Positions 23,601 to 42,612 of a stretch of DNA of 64,000 bases are shown one piece after another. A program made the position numbers and the translations under genes. The stretch is from NCBI GenBank assembly GCA_009746045.1, contig RPFO01000090.1:1100798-1164797 (forward strand). The letters are read 5' to 3'. How positions within the stretch are numbered: the stretch's first letter is position 1; each line of letters opens with the position of its first letter. This stretch comes from Mesostigma viride (lineage: Eukaryota > Streptophyta > Mesostigmatophyceae > Mesostigmatales > Mesostigmataceae). The notes under the pieces are model-generated. The model was not told the DNA's origin. It saw nothing but the letters and a program-made list of their open reading frames with translations, and searched no databases.

Positions 23601-25275
23601 ATCCTCGAAAGGGCTCGCCCTCGTGAAGTCCAGCACGAGCGCATGTCATGGATGAGATTATCAAACGATTGTTTCAAAAAAAAGGGCAGTATGAAACGTT
23701 GGCGACGGCATCCGGCTGCACTAGGGCATCATGCCATGGGTTTCCACTACAAGCCACTGGCATGGTTAAACTGCCTTATTGGTTCACTTTGGTTTGTTCC
23801 CAAACTCTCCATGCCCACACACGAGGAAAAAACACGCAAGTAATGCTGTAAACACCAAGGAAGAGGTCACGGAGCCGAGACCTCAACTGATGTGGGAAGG
23901 AGAGTGGGAGAGAGTGGCACGGAGACTACAGAAAGTGGAAGTCCAACCTCAGGGGTTGCCTTCTGACACAATCGCCAACAACTCCTTCACAAAAACTTCC
24001 TTGCTCCTTGCCTTGTCTTTTTCTGAAATTCCGAAACTGTTTTCAACTATGGTGGCCATCGCCATGGTCATATAATCATCTTGCCCAGTATGCGCGCGAG
24101 AGATATCTGGTAACGTTTTGCTTGGAAGATCTCTGGAAATAATTGGAAGTCAAAAGCTCGCGGTAGGCATGTTATAGACCTATGCACATGAGGTGCCCCC
24201 TGGGTGCCAGGGATCGCAAAGCGCCCCCCTGGATCGAAAAGCCAAAAAAATCCCTTGGATAAAAAGGCTAAAGGTGACGTACAGTGCTCGGAGTGCGAAA
24301 GGCGTGGATGCCAAACATGAAACGGTGGCATTGTTGCCAGGGGTGGCATCATCTCATGTAAACCCACTGGTTAATAGTTGCTCAGTACTGCCGCTTCGTG
24401 CTGTCACTGCAATGTAGGAATGATATAGCTGCATAGCTTTAATAACGTATCTGCACATGGATTCAGTTTAATATAGTTATTGCGCTACATGGTAAAGCAC
24501 ATGATCCCGTGAAACCTAAGTTATCCTAGGGTTATCCCACTAGTTGGGGTGGAAAAGCGAACAATCATATTTTCAGCTTACCATGGAACAGTTAGCCAAT
24601 TTCGGAAGTAGGTGCTTGAACAGTCCTTCTGCGCATGGTGACCTGTTGTTGAATTGCCACGCAAGCAAAAAGCATCAAACAGATACAGGTACTTACATTA
24701 CAAATGCACAGCCAAACGAGGAACGAAGTTGCTGGAGTTATAACTTGCACATAGGCAGGATCGACCGATGCCAAAAGCTAACCAGTCATACTCGGGGAGG
24801 GGGGGGGGGATCAAGGGGACAGCGGGTAAGCGTGCCACGGATTCTGTATTTAGAAGATTGACAAGGACCTTTTGACCACGGAATCGAGATCGACACCAGC
24901 GTACTCTGCCGACAGTTCCAAGGATGCGTTACCCTCGAAGTGAGCTATTGATGCAGGGCACATATGCAAGCAGGAATCAATTAATTACCTGTTTATGTTT
25001 CCCAGACACACGAACAGGATATTAGGCGGATCGGCTGCCATGCTGTAGACCACAAAACTCCTGGCTCTTTCTGACGGGCGGCACTTGATCTCTGGCAGTG
25101 AATTGCTTAACCTTGGAACAAAAGTCCCCCGTTGCACAAAACTGCTACGATGTGAGGCCTGCTTGCAAGCCGGAAAGTCAAGCGCACGATTTCTTGCTGT
25201 TCGCAGAGGGCTAGACGAGGAAGCCGCGGCAGTTAAGACCGGATGGTAGGTGCACGCGACAATCCTGCTATACAT
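20642..25275 (-). CDS. Low-molecular-weight protein tyrosine phosphatase, probably plastid-targeted
   Basis: Minus-strand spliced gene. Exon 1 ends at 24988 with NILFVCLGNIN and an AG|GTAATT donor. It contains the catalytic P-loop Cys and, across the junction, the P-loop Arg. The residue that is often a second Cys (CLGNICR) is Asn here. A core exon at 23053-23219 encodes VVDSCGIGG, AEDFDKFDLIVAMD and ends with a GTGAGT donor. The next exon, 21805-21886, encodes ENLEDLRR and KLKLLLAYAPE. The last, 20642-20758, encodes DVPDPYYVGG with the catalytic Asp, then stops. Phases match across the last two junctions. Exon 2 is unresolved: candidates lie near 24005 (RSKEVFVKELL) and 23615 (SPFEDVVF). About 75 residues rich in Ser, Arg and Ala precede the domain from the first ATG, like a plastid transit peptide. 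The alternative start is MAADPPN. Substrate unknown. Confidence 0.82.
20745..21240. repeat. ~100-bp tandem units covering the last LMW-PTP intron/exon junction
   Basis: The acceptor and first exon bases (GGCACGTCCTCAGTGCCAAG at 20751) recur about every 90-130 bp as GGCATGTCCTCGGTGCCGAG, GGCATGCCGTCGGTGCCGAG, GGCACGTCCTTGGTGCCGAG and GGCACGTTCCCGGTGCCGAG. Each is followed by AGCTA-AAATAGC, ACAAGCACACGCCCGTGTA and GAGGCAAGCACGTCACT. Five copies in all, lying in the intron. Confidence 0.85.
22205..22345. repeat. 13-bp minisatellite in an LMW-PTP intron
   Basis: Tandem CTCGTGGCGTCCT units with variants such as GGTGGCATACGC and AGTGGCTTACTT. Intronic, no coding role seen. Confidence 0.85.
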
Positions 25276-32833
<7,558 letters not shown>

Positions 32834-34785
32834 GGCACGAGCAAACACAACTAAGAGGAAACTACGGGCACTCAAATAGGATCCAGCAGAGGTTTTTCTG
32901 CGTCCGTGTCGGTGTCGTGATGTAATGGCGGGACAAACAGTCCACGGTATTACTTGCATTTGCTTTGACGAAGGCTCTCAGGGGCAGGTGTTTGCCCTGC
33001 AACCGTGGCAGATACAATCCGCATTATTCACCCTGCATCACTGGGCGGGAGGCTGACCCTTTCCTGGCTAAAACCTTCCCAACCGGTCGACATGCTTCGC
33101 CGCTTTAGCCTTCAAGGGAGACTAAGCTGTGTATCATATTCGTCGTCTGTCCCAACTCAGTCCTCACAGGAGGACTGAGTTGACAATTTTCAACCGCGTG
33201 TAGCGACTAGGTGGGGGGTCCATCCCAAATGTTTTGATGTGGATCTGGGGTGTACTAGATATCATTTTGTTGGCAAAAATACTGCATATGTGAAAACTTG
33301 ACCCGAACACCTGAAAATTACACGGACGTTGGGCGCCCCTCGCGAATTTGCATTTTTCGGGATAAGAACGAGTGGGAAAAATTCAATCAAATCCTGGTGC
33401 ATGAAGAAAAAATATAGGCATGTAAACAACATAGTTCTTGAAGCGTGGCAAAAAACTGGGCTCCATTTGGCCACTGCAACTGCCTGAAACAATTAAAAAA
33501 CTCTCAGTCCTCAGGAGAGGAATGGGGCTTTTGCTAACTTTGCTAGCATGTAAGTGCGGTCATACTACATCACCGTGGCCACCAACCATCCCAATCAACT
33601 CATTTCCCTTCAAGCATTACAGGACAACACACTTGCATCATCATACTTCAGGTATATCATGCCTTATCATGTAGTGAGAGCCTATGCATGCATGTAGGGA
33701 ATGGGCTTGGATACCTACCAACAAAGGGTTATGTTATAAGTGTCAACCACCAATATAATGGGTAGGTTAAGCATATTTCCATTGTTTCAAACAACAATAG
33801 ATATGGCTATAACTGTTTTGCCTTGCCATGATGTGGCCAACATAGTTGCTGGCACATGATGACAGTGGTTTGTCACCAAGACTTTTCACTCACCCGTAAA
33901 AGCTTGAATGCACCCTTGACGCAGCCCGTGGCCACACAATCATGCAGTATGAACGTAGCAAAAGAATAACTAACATCTATGAAGGTGTTTAAACCTGCAC
34001 AGCTCCTAAAACCCTGCACAACTACACTGGGTTAAGGCAAATGCCTGCTAACATCATCTGAAAAGGGGGTTTTAGAGAGGGGCAGGCAACGGTCAAGAAA
34101 GAGCATCAAGACTTGAACCTGACAACGCCTCGCAAGCTTAAACTCATGTACGAACATCAAGGAACGAAGAGGCAACGATTATCCGGCTTTACCTGGCACG
34201 GCTGGCGTTACCTTGGCCCAGGCGGTGCCCGCAAAAGTGGCACTTTGCGGCACATAGACCATGACGTGACAGAATGGTCGAGATCATCAAATCTATACTG
34301 TCACTCAATATATTCTAATGCAACTCATGTTAACATGTAGAAAGAAACCTATCAGCCATTGAAATTGCGCCGGAAAGCAAGCGCAGTAATCAATTCCGTC
34401 GACCTGCCTTATCGCAGTTTTTTCCAGCAAGAACAGTGCCGACACCGGGTAAATCGCATCCCCGCGAGCTAAAAATTGATTTATATCATCTTTAGGGCAT
34501 GTTAAATCTATTTACTGAGTTTGGACGGCTAACTCGTCCGCAAACGTAAACTGCATGCATGGGCGCGAGCCGCCATGGCTAGGTCGTGCATTTCCGGAAC
34601 TCGCGTTTCACGTGGAAAAGTACCCTTACCACCTGTACTTTGACCGTACAGTTAGCCGCGCATACCAAATCCAAAAAAATCCCAAAAATATGTCCAAGAA
34701 AGATCTTTTCACGTAGTATTTGAATAAATTTTGAGAGAATTTTTTTGTCAAACATTCTGACCGGGGCGAATTTTCTACGAAACCC
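32834..34785. other. No supported gene downstream of DPM1
   Basis: Only short unconserved frames. Includes a perfect hairpin at 33154-33181. No polyadenylation signal for DPM1 could be fixed. Confidence 0.4.
33154..33181. other. Perfect 12-bp-stem hairpin
   Basis: AACTCAGTCCTC, a 4-base ACAG loop, then GAGGACTGAGTT. The same CTCAGTCCTC sequence recurs in a longer inverted cluster at 34789-34842. Confidence 0.85.
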
Positions 34786-34788
34786 AAA

Positions 34789-35245
34789 AACTCGGTCCTC
34801 TAGAGAGGACTGAGTTCAACTCAGTCCTCCGTAGAGGACCAGGGACAGACGACGAGCTAAGCAGTTGGCTTCCCGACTGCGAGGACGACCTGACGACCTG
34901 GATAGGAATGGCGTGGGCGCAACTCCGTGACGACCGCCGCTGGTGGAGCGACCCCGCCCTACCCCGGATCGTCAAGCGTGACCTCTTCAAGGTCGCCATT
35001 CTGACGATCCTTACCTACGGCGCCGAGACATGGACGCTGACGCAGAAGCTGGAGAAACGACTCGACGGCAACGTCACCAAGATGCTGCGCAAGGCTCTTA
35101 ATATCCCCTTTGGTATGCACATTAGCATTGAGGATGTGTACGCTGATTTGCCATGTGAAAGGGTTGGCAGTAGACGGGTCTACTATCGTAAACAGGGTCT
35201 GGAAAATCAACCCCGAATTTTATTTTGAGTAATGCAATCAACAGC
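34789..35245 (+). mobile_element. LINE ORF2 fragment preceded by an inverted-repeat cluster
   Basis: 34789-34842 has nested inverted repeats of GGTCCTCT and ACTCAGTCCTC. Then an open frame reads WAQLRDDRRWWSDP, VKRDLFKVAILTILTYGAETWTL, KLEKRLDGNVTKMLRKALNIPF and EDVYADLP, the ORF2 C-terminal domain shared with 11.9, 17.8, 40.2 and 42.0 kb. Truncated at both ends. Confidence 0.75.
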
Positions 35246-35787
35246 TCTCCGCGAGAGGATCCTGGATCATACCTTAGGTGCCGGAAAGTCCATTTCCGGT
35301 TTGGGTGACAGTGTGGCTACAAGGGAGGTGAAAATAGCTGTATGCTGGCTCCTTAACATCAAATGGGCGGAAGTCAAGACAGGCCAAGTAGGACACTGGG
35401 GGGTCCAATCTAAAGTTTAAGTAGCGCAATTGACAGATCTCGATGAGTGTAACGACTAAAAATGATCACCAGCATCATCCCTAGTCCAAATATGAAAGAT
35501 CTTTTACCTGGGTTGCCTTCCTGAGTCACAGATCTTCAAGTATCCGGGCAACGTTGAGATGGAGATTCCACAGCACGTGATTTAGGGAACCACACCCCTT
35601 GTAGACACAAAGACAAGCTTGTGCCCTAGACTTCTTCTGTGGAACTGAAAGAACAGTAGTCTAGTATCAAAGGGCTCTTATGAATGGACAACAAAGACAA
35701 GCTTTATTATACCATGATGGATCAAAACCAACGTGTCAACAATGGCGACCCCACGTCCTTGATATCGACGTGCTTGTCGAGCACGCC

Positions 35788-35960
35788 TCAACCACGAGCC
35801 ACGAGCCACGAGCCACGAGCCACGAGCCACGAGCCACGAGCCACGAGCCACGAGCCACGAGCCACGAGCCACGAGCCACGAGCCACGAGCCACGAGCCAC
35901 GAGCCACGAGCCACGAGCCACGAGCCACGAGCCACGAGCCACGAGCCACGAGCCACGAGG
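35788..35960. repeat. 7-bp minisatellite (CACGAGC)n
   Basis: About 24 perfect tandem CACGAGC units. Seven is coprime to three, so all frames stay open through it. Confidence 0.97.
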
Positions 35961-36129
35961 TAGCCATGGCTGACGGCGGAGCTCATAACTTTCACGTTTG
36001 AGCCCCGAATTCAGCTGTGAATATCACTATCGCTTCGTCTTTCTAAGACGCACATGCTGATATAATTTTCCGAATCTATTACGCAATACATGACGAGCAA
36101 ACGCTCCTCGACGCAACGCAGTTTAGCGG

Positions 36130-37458
36130 ATGCGCTCGGCCATGAAAATACGTCTGCAGCTCAGGCTGCAGCTTCGCCCTCAGGTTAAGCAGGCAGCGGT
36201 GACACTTGTCGCGCACTGGTGGTCGCCCCGAACCCTCCCGGGCTCACTGCCTCGCCATCGGCATCGCCTGACCCTGAACGCACCCGCTCAGCCGACAAAA
36301 CAGGAGGGTCTTCACGCCCCTCAGAACCGCGCTTTCGGCCCCAACCTTTCCAGATCGATGATCACGACAGGACCAACATGTCTCCGGCCGATGCTATGCA
36401 CTGCATCTTCTTCGGGGACTACGTTTTACGACCTGTGCCTCCATCTCCACGACATCAATCGCCTCATCTGCACCGACGGCAACCGCTGGCACAACATCAG
36501 CATGCTGTTCGGGTGCCCCCGCCCCCAACTCCAGCATGCCATCCTCAACTCCCTTCTCATGCGCTCTGACGGCGAGATCTGGGCTCCCTCCATCTCCGCC
36601 CCCACACTTCGTTCCATCCTTACGGAAGCCTTTCAGCAGCACGTGACCCCCCTTGCCGCCGATGTGGCAGCAATGGGCGGCACGCTGGCTACTGAACTTC
36701 CTCACCTTTCCACAACCGCCGCCTCCACCTCCACTGCCATTTCCGCCTCCCGTACTGCCGACATCAAAGCCCAGCTCCTCGACCTCGACCAGCGCCTTCA
36801 AGCCACCGCCACCGCCCTTGAGTGCTTGCATGACACCGCCGGCCTCACCGCCCAGGCGGTGAAGGACATCGCTGCCCAGCCGGCACCTGCTGGCCCGGCC
36901 GGTGATGCTCCCTCCACCTGGGCGGACTTCACACCACCTCCACCACCTCCACCATCGCGGCACAACTCAAGCAACAAAAGCCCTCGACCTTCGCGAGGAA
37001 GCCGACATCACCCAGCGCAGCCACAATGTCATCGTCAAGCACTTCGACCAGCCGGCAGGTGAGACCTCGACGAGCCTTCTCACGGCATTTAAGCGCGACA
37101 TTCTTGCCCCCATGCAACTCGCTGGTGAGCTGCGGATGTCGGCTGTCCGCCTCCCCCGCGCGCGGGGTAAGGCTGGCCCGGCACCCGTGCTCCTCACCTT
37201 TCTTTAAGTACATGGCGGACAAGCTGGCGTTCCTTAAAAATGCCGCAAGAAGCTCTCGGAGACTCGCTTCACGCTGGACGACGACTTGACCCTGGCCCAG
37301 CAACAGCGGCGACGCGAGCTATGGCCGACCTACCTTCAGCTCCGGCAGAGCGCAGGGGGGAAGCCGGTATACTGGAGGGGGCGGTCATCCACGTTGACCA
37401 CAAGCCCTGGCAGGCACCTCCTGCCACCTCAGACTATATATACCATGCAGTAGTGTAG
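36130..37458 (+). pseudogene. LINE ORF1 (gag-like) protein, frameshifted
   Basis: A frame from 36130 encodes an N-terminal basic region, then LHDINRLICTDGNRWHNISM, MRSDGEIWAPS and a Thr/Ala-rich helical part. It breaks near 36930-36960 and continues in other frames with LDLREEADITQRSHNVIV, ARGKAGPAPVLLTF and the C-terminal TLDDDLTLAQQQRRREL, then a GxPVYW-like segment and HKPWQ. The same C-terminal domain occurs at 44.8, 50.8 (inverted) and 51.4 kb. The family is recognised by this recurrence and by position. I cannot assign a named ORF1 type. Confidence 0.65.
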
Positions 37459-37840
37459 ATTAGTCATGCAGGCTTAGCCTAGCATGTGGCCCACACGCAT
37501 ATGTGCGCCCATAATACCCCCCATGGATGATGCCTTCAGAATTTAGCCAAGCCATGCCTATAATGGGACCTCCCATGGATGTTGCATTAAGAATTGAGCC
37601 ATGCTATGCCTATGCAGAGAGATGCTCTCTGTTAAGAAGCCATGCCTTAGCTCTTGTATAGCCATGATGATCTTCCCCCACATGACAGGCTCCCCCTTAG
37701 CTGGGCATAGCTTGATAGATTGATGGGGGTGCAGGTGCCATGCATGGCGCACCTAGAGCAAGTATCGTTTGCATTCCCACTCTTGCAGGAAGTATAGCCC
37801 AGAATGTATTAAAAGCCATATGCCCCTTCTCAGGGCATAC
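37459..37840 (+). other. ORF1-element 3' UTR
   Basis: Non-coding. Shares AGAATGTATTAAAAGCCATA then TGCCCCTTCTC and the GCACCTNGAGCAAGT segment with 52080-52165 and, inverted, with 32250-32400. In other copies this UTR leads directly to the terminal hairpin and TTAA tail. Here it abuts ORF2 sequence. Confidence 0.6.
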
Positions 37841-37844
37841 CCCT

Positions 37845-40712
37845 TCTTCAACCAGCTGCTCGACATAGAGAAACAGATCCCACCGTCGTCAATACATCGT
37901 TGCCATCTTGGTGGATGCCAACGCGACCCTGCCCGTGAGCCGCGGGGAGCCCTGCATGTATGCGCCGCGCCTAACCGATAGCAATGCCAACACCCCCCTT
38001 AGTACTTGAGCAACTACTCACTGAGGGGGACTTGACTGCTGCCAATACGCTGTTTGCTAATAAACCGCCTGATGCACTATAGTGACCTTTGTGGGCCCCA
38101 TGCGCAGGGCGGCTGGCTCGATGTGTATGCTTGGACTGCATACTTGTGCGCAAGTGCTCAGTGGCGCTCTTCCGTCATCGATGCCCGTACGCTGACCACC
38201 CCCAGTGTCTCATCGGATCACCGCATGGTCACCGCAACCTTGCGCCTACGTCTTCAGGCCCCTGCGCGCCGCCGCGGGCCGGCCCCGCCCTGACTGGACC
38301 TGCTTACGCCCCGTCCGTGGGCGCAGGGAGAAGTGGTCAGAGGATGACATACGCCGCGATGCAATCAGGTCTGCCTTCGTGGATGCGCAACCTTTGATGT
38401 ACCTGGATGCAGATCGCGGTGTAGATCTCACGCCACCCTACGAACTCATTCATGCGATCGGTGGAGCTTGGCTCTGAGCAGCCTTCTCCCCGAGCAACCC
38501 CGCGCGGCCCGACCAGCCCCGCTCTACCTGCGCGACGCCCCGGGGTGGTTGCCGCCCGGCTGCGGCGCTAGCGCAGGCCCGCCGCCGCGGGGAGGACCTG
38601 TACCTGTACCAGGAACGGCTTACTCAAGCATAATATACTGCCGCACATGCGGAGGAGGTGGAGACACTTGCCGCAGAAATCAATCGCCATGCACACGGCC
38701 GCCAACCAGCACAAGGCGGCCTGGCGAGCTCTCTCGACCGTCTCACCGGACGGCGGGAAACGCAACGGGCTGACATCCCAGGCACCCCCAGTGAACGCCT
38801 TGAGATTTGGTTCAGCTCCCATGCAGGCCAAACTATCGGGGGCCCCTGGCCCGCCCCCCCCGCTTGACCCCGCTGCAGCTGCACGCCCTGCGGCCAGCCG
38901 AGGCGGCCCCATTGAGTCCCCGCAGGCGCCCACCAGTGAGACGGACTATCTGGTCCCACCGCTCTCCGGCCCCCTGGTGGACGGCCCCCGCGACGAGTGG
39001 ACTCCCCAGGAATGGGCTGCTGCCATCTCCACCCTCCGCAATGATGCTGCCATGGTGGGAGTGGACAATATTTCACCGGAGGTGGTTAAGATGCCTGAGC
39101 TTGAGCCTTTCCTCCGGGGTGTTTGCAACCGGATTCTACGAGATGGCGGCCTCCCCCCCGGCGCCGACGTATTGGAAGACCGCTGTCCGGGTCATGCCTT
39201 GTAGAGCGCAAGACTGTAGAGGTAATTAGTACATACCGAGGCAAGGGGTCCGGCTGCGGATACCGGCAACTACCGCGGCGTATGCCTCCAAAGCTGCGTG
39301 CTGAAAGTCTTCATGCGTCTCCTGCTGAACCGCACGCGCGCCAGCCTCGATCCCCACCCAGGTGAGTCCCAGATGGGCTTCCGTGTTGGTCCCAATTGTG
39401 TTAAATGGTCACCATTACCGCGCGCCGCCTGATCGAGGAAGTGGGCCGCCTGGCCCCCGGCCACTTGCCCTTGCTATTGATCTTCGTGGATTACACCAAG
39501 GCATGCATGCGATACGGTTATATATGGGTCGCCCTGTGGGTGGTCCTTCACCTGTTCCGTGTCCCATCGAATGATGATCGTTTCAAGAGATCACCCGCCA
39601 GTTCTATGAAGGGTCCCAATTAAGCCCAGGTCCGTATACCGCCGACGGCGTCACTCCGGCGTTCCCCCTGCACACCGGGGTGTGGCATGCATGGGGCTGT
39701 GTGCTCTCCCCATATCTATTCATCATTATGGTGGACTATATTATGCGGCGCGTGCGGCAAGCCCGCTTCGCCCGGGTGGATCGAGGGGCGCCCGCCGGGG
39801 ATCGAGGTCACGGAATACGCCAGCTACGGCGGGGTTGACCCACCCTACCGCCTGAGCGATCTGATCTACGCTGATGACACGACACTCGTGGAAACCCGGC
39901 CCGGAGTCAGCCCAACTCTGGCTAGACAGCTTATCACCGGAAGCGCGGGCGGTGGGGCTTATGATCAGCAATTAGAAAACGGAGGTCATGGCCATCGGCT
40001 TCCCTGCTGGGATAGCCCCACCCACCCTCCTCTTGCTGGACGGCAGCCCCGTCCCCCCGGCGACTCGCTTCAAGCTCCTTGGCAGCTGGCTTCCCTCCAG
40101 TGACGGCCGACGACATCAACACCCGCATTGGTCAGGCCTGGGCGGCCCTCCGCCGCCTCGACAGGTTCTGGACCTGCCGCTACCTGAGTGAGTGACGCAA
40201 GCGCATTCTGTTCAAGGCCCTTGTCCTCAGCATCCTCCTTTATGGCTGCGAGGCGTGGACCCTGGACCAGGCGCTGAGCCAGCAGCTTGACGGCACCGTC
40301 ACTCGAATGCTCCGTCATATCCTCGGCGTCCACTACCAAGAACGCCGCACCCGGGCCGAGCTCTACATACTGCGAGCTCGATCCCTCTTGTCACCCATAC
40401 CATCCGACTCCGCCGCCTCCTCTTTGCCGGCCATCTTGCCCGCACAGACCAGGTGAATACCGATGTGGGCCCTGCCGGGGGGCTTAAGACGGGCCATTTA
40501 CAACCAGGTAGACACCTCCTCCTATGGCAGGGTCCCCTTGTCCCATCGCAACCCACTGGCAAACTTGCGTGCGCCGGGCACCGGTGCGGCGCGACCCGCC
40601 GACCCGGACCTATGTGACACAACTGCTTGAAGATGCAGGGCTTCTGGGACTTTCCGTACTCCGCGCCCGCATGATTGACAAGGAGAAATGGGCTGGCAGC
40701 CATCTACGATAA
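37845..40712 (+). pseudogene. LINE ORF2: endonuclease C-terminal part and reverse transcriptase, frameshifted
   Basis: Broken across frames. 37850-38290 holds endonuclease-like sequence ending in SSDHRMVTATLRL, the SDH active-site box of AP-endonuclease-type LINEs. 38650-39200 holds an inter-domain linker with FSSHAGQT and WTPQEWAAAI. 39240-40000 is RT: LKVFMRLLLNRTRASL, MGFRVGPNCV, ARRLIEEVGRLAPGHLPLLL, FVDYTKA, and LIYADDTTLVE with the catalytic Asp pair. 40050-40712 is the C-terminal domain (FKALVLSILLYGCEAWTL, LDGTVTRMLRHIL, RRLLFAGHLART, LLEDAGLLGLSVLRARMID). More than five frame changes make it inactive. Confidence 0.8.
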
Positions 40713-41037
40713 GCACCTTCCTGAGGGGTATGCTCCTGTTTTCTCCCCACGGGCCCCGCGGCCCGTTGCTAGCCAGGGTAGATCGAAGTCCGCAGGTGGA
40801 GGTTATTGGTCCTGAGGACAGCCGCTACATGCACTACCGCCTCGTCTGCCGTTACAGTAGAGGACATGCAGCTCGGATGAGGATTACATCCCCATCTAGT
40901 GCTTAACGGTTAGGGGATGATGCAGAAGATATTTTTTAAAACTTTTGTGTAATTATTTTTCTAATGAGATTAGCATAGCACTCCGTGGCATGCCTTTGCG
41001 CATGACACGCAAGTATACTTACTTACTCACTTACTTC

Positions 41038-41104
41038 TCAGGGATATACATGTACTCCCAACGGAGTTATGTTCTTAATAATGAGTTAATTCATTAATTA
41101 ATGC
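41038..41104 (+). repeat. LINE 3' terminal hairpin and tail
   Basis: TCTCAGGGATATACATGT then ACTCCC-AAC-GGAGTT stem, then AATAATGAGTTAATTCATTAATTAATG. Marks the 3' end of the preceding ORF2 copy. Confidence 0.65.
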
Positions 41105-41204
41105 CTCAACCTTAGCCTGAAGAGAACCAATCAAAATCATGGAATTCTAAACGAGATCTTCGTATCCTTGATGGAGCTAGGAGGTGCGTCGCCTTCCCCC
41201 TGAC

Positions 41205-42612
41205 AGTTTGCCGCTGGTCTTCATTTTTGTTGACTATATATCAAAGCCTTTGACACGGTTCTCTGGGAGGCTCTTTGGGCCATCCTAGCTCTGGATCGGG
41301 TGCCACCTGCGTTTATTGCTGCCATTCGCCGACTGTAGTGAGGGCTCACAGGCAGTAGTGCGGACTGCGGAAGGCACCACCCCACCATTTCCCCTTCACC
41401 ACGGGGTGTGGCAAGGTTGTGTCCTGTCCCCATACCTGTTCATTATTGTCGTGGATCACGTCATGCGCCGGGCACGTGCGCGCTTTACTGCTCTTAAGGG
41501 GTTCGAGCCAGGCTTGGACATCCTTAACGTGAAAGAGCACGGCGGGGTTAGACCTGGTTACCGCCTTGCAGACCTGATTTATGCGGATGATACCACCCTC
41601 ATCGAGAGCCCCGAGCACATTCAGACCTGGCTGGACTGCCTGCATGGGCCTGCCGGCCTGGAGGCGCGGGCGGTGGGGTTGCAGATTAGTGTCAAAACCG
41701 AGCGAGGCGATGGTGATTGGGGCCTCCAGTAAACCACCGCTGCCGCGCCTGCTCGACGGGACGGATCGAGGTCCCGTTCCGCGACCGCTTTGAACAAGCT
41801 GTTGGGGAGCTGGCTTCCTGACACTGCCGACGATGTGGACACCCGCATCGGCCTTGCCTGGGCCAAGCTCCGTTCGCTCACACCCTACTGGCGCTCGAAG
41901 GGCCTGGGCGCGGGCACCGCAAGCGCATGCTCTAATTCAAGGTCCTCGTCCTCACGGTGCCCACGTATGGCGCCGAGGCGTGGACCCTCCCACCCAAACT
42001 GGCAGCTAGGCTAGACGGCACGTTTTACAGGATGCTCCGACAGGTCCTTAACGTAGTTTTTTCCGAGCGTCCGTCATCAGAGTCTTTGTATCATGGCATG
42101 CCTCGTGTTTCGGACGAGATTAGGCAGCGTAGGATAGCATTTGTAGGACACCTTGCCCGCACCAGCCAGGTCGACGCCACCCTTGGTCTGGCCGGCCCCC
42201 AGCGGCTTGGCCAGCCAGGGCGGCACATTCTGACCTGGCCTGGCCCCAAGGACATTCCCAAAAGGGTAGGGAAACCTGTCACGAACTACGTTCAGATGTT
42301 GCTGGACGACCTAGTGGTCCCAGCCCAGTTTGAGCACCGCATCCACTCTCTCTCGACCCGACTTTGGACTGCCATGCAGGACAAGACGCGGTGGAAGAAG
42401 ATTGTCAAGGCGCACACGCCCGACCCTGTAGGCAAGCCCCCTCCCCCCAAGCGGAGGAGGCGTTTTGATGAGTAGTGTAGTTAGGATTTTCTAGATAGCT
42501 TAGAGTTAGGATAGTTCGATCACGCGGCTTCCTCCATCCCATCCATCATGGAATATGTGCTACATGACCTCCGCACGGAGGCATGTTATAATTTAATTTA
42601 ATTTTTAATCTT
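41205..42612 (+). mobile_element. LINE ORF2 3' half with hairpin tail
   Basis: A second, better preserved ORF2 fragment. RT palm sequence begins near 41218 (FIFVDY). It continues after a frame change with TPPFPLHHGVWQGCVLSPYLF and YRLADLIYADDTTLIESPE, then LARLDGTFYRMLRQVLNVVF, ESLYHGMPRVSDEIRQRR, IAFVGHLARTSQVDATLGL, LLDDLVVPAQFEHRIHSL and KKIVKAHTPDPVGKPP with a stop near 42475. The 3' end carries ACCTCC-GCAC-GGAGGC (about 42560) and an ATTTAATTTAATTT tail. Closest relative of the 11.8-kb copy. Confidence 0.82.

Noticed and set aside
23956-24075. Short minus-strand frame ending KEVFVKELLAIVSEGNP as an independent gene
   Set aside because: Too short and within the phosphatase gene; kept only as one candidate for its exon 2.
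35680-36001. Open frames through the CACGAGC repeat on both strands
   Set aside because: A 7-bp repeat without stops stays open in every frame; no unique coding sequence attached.
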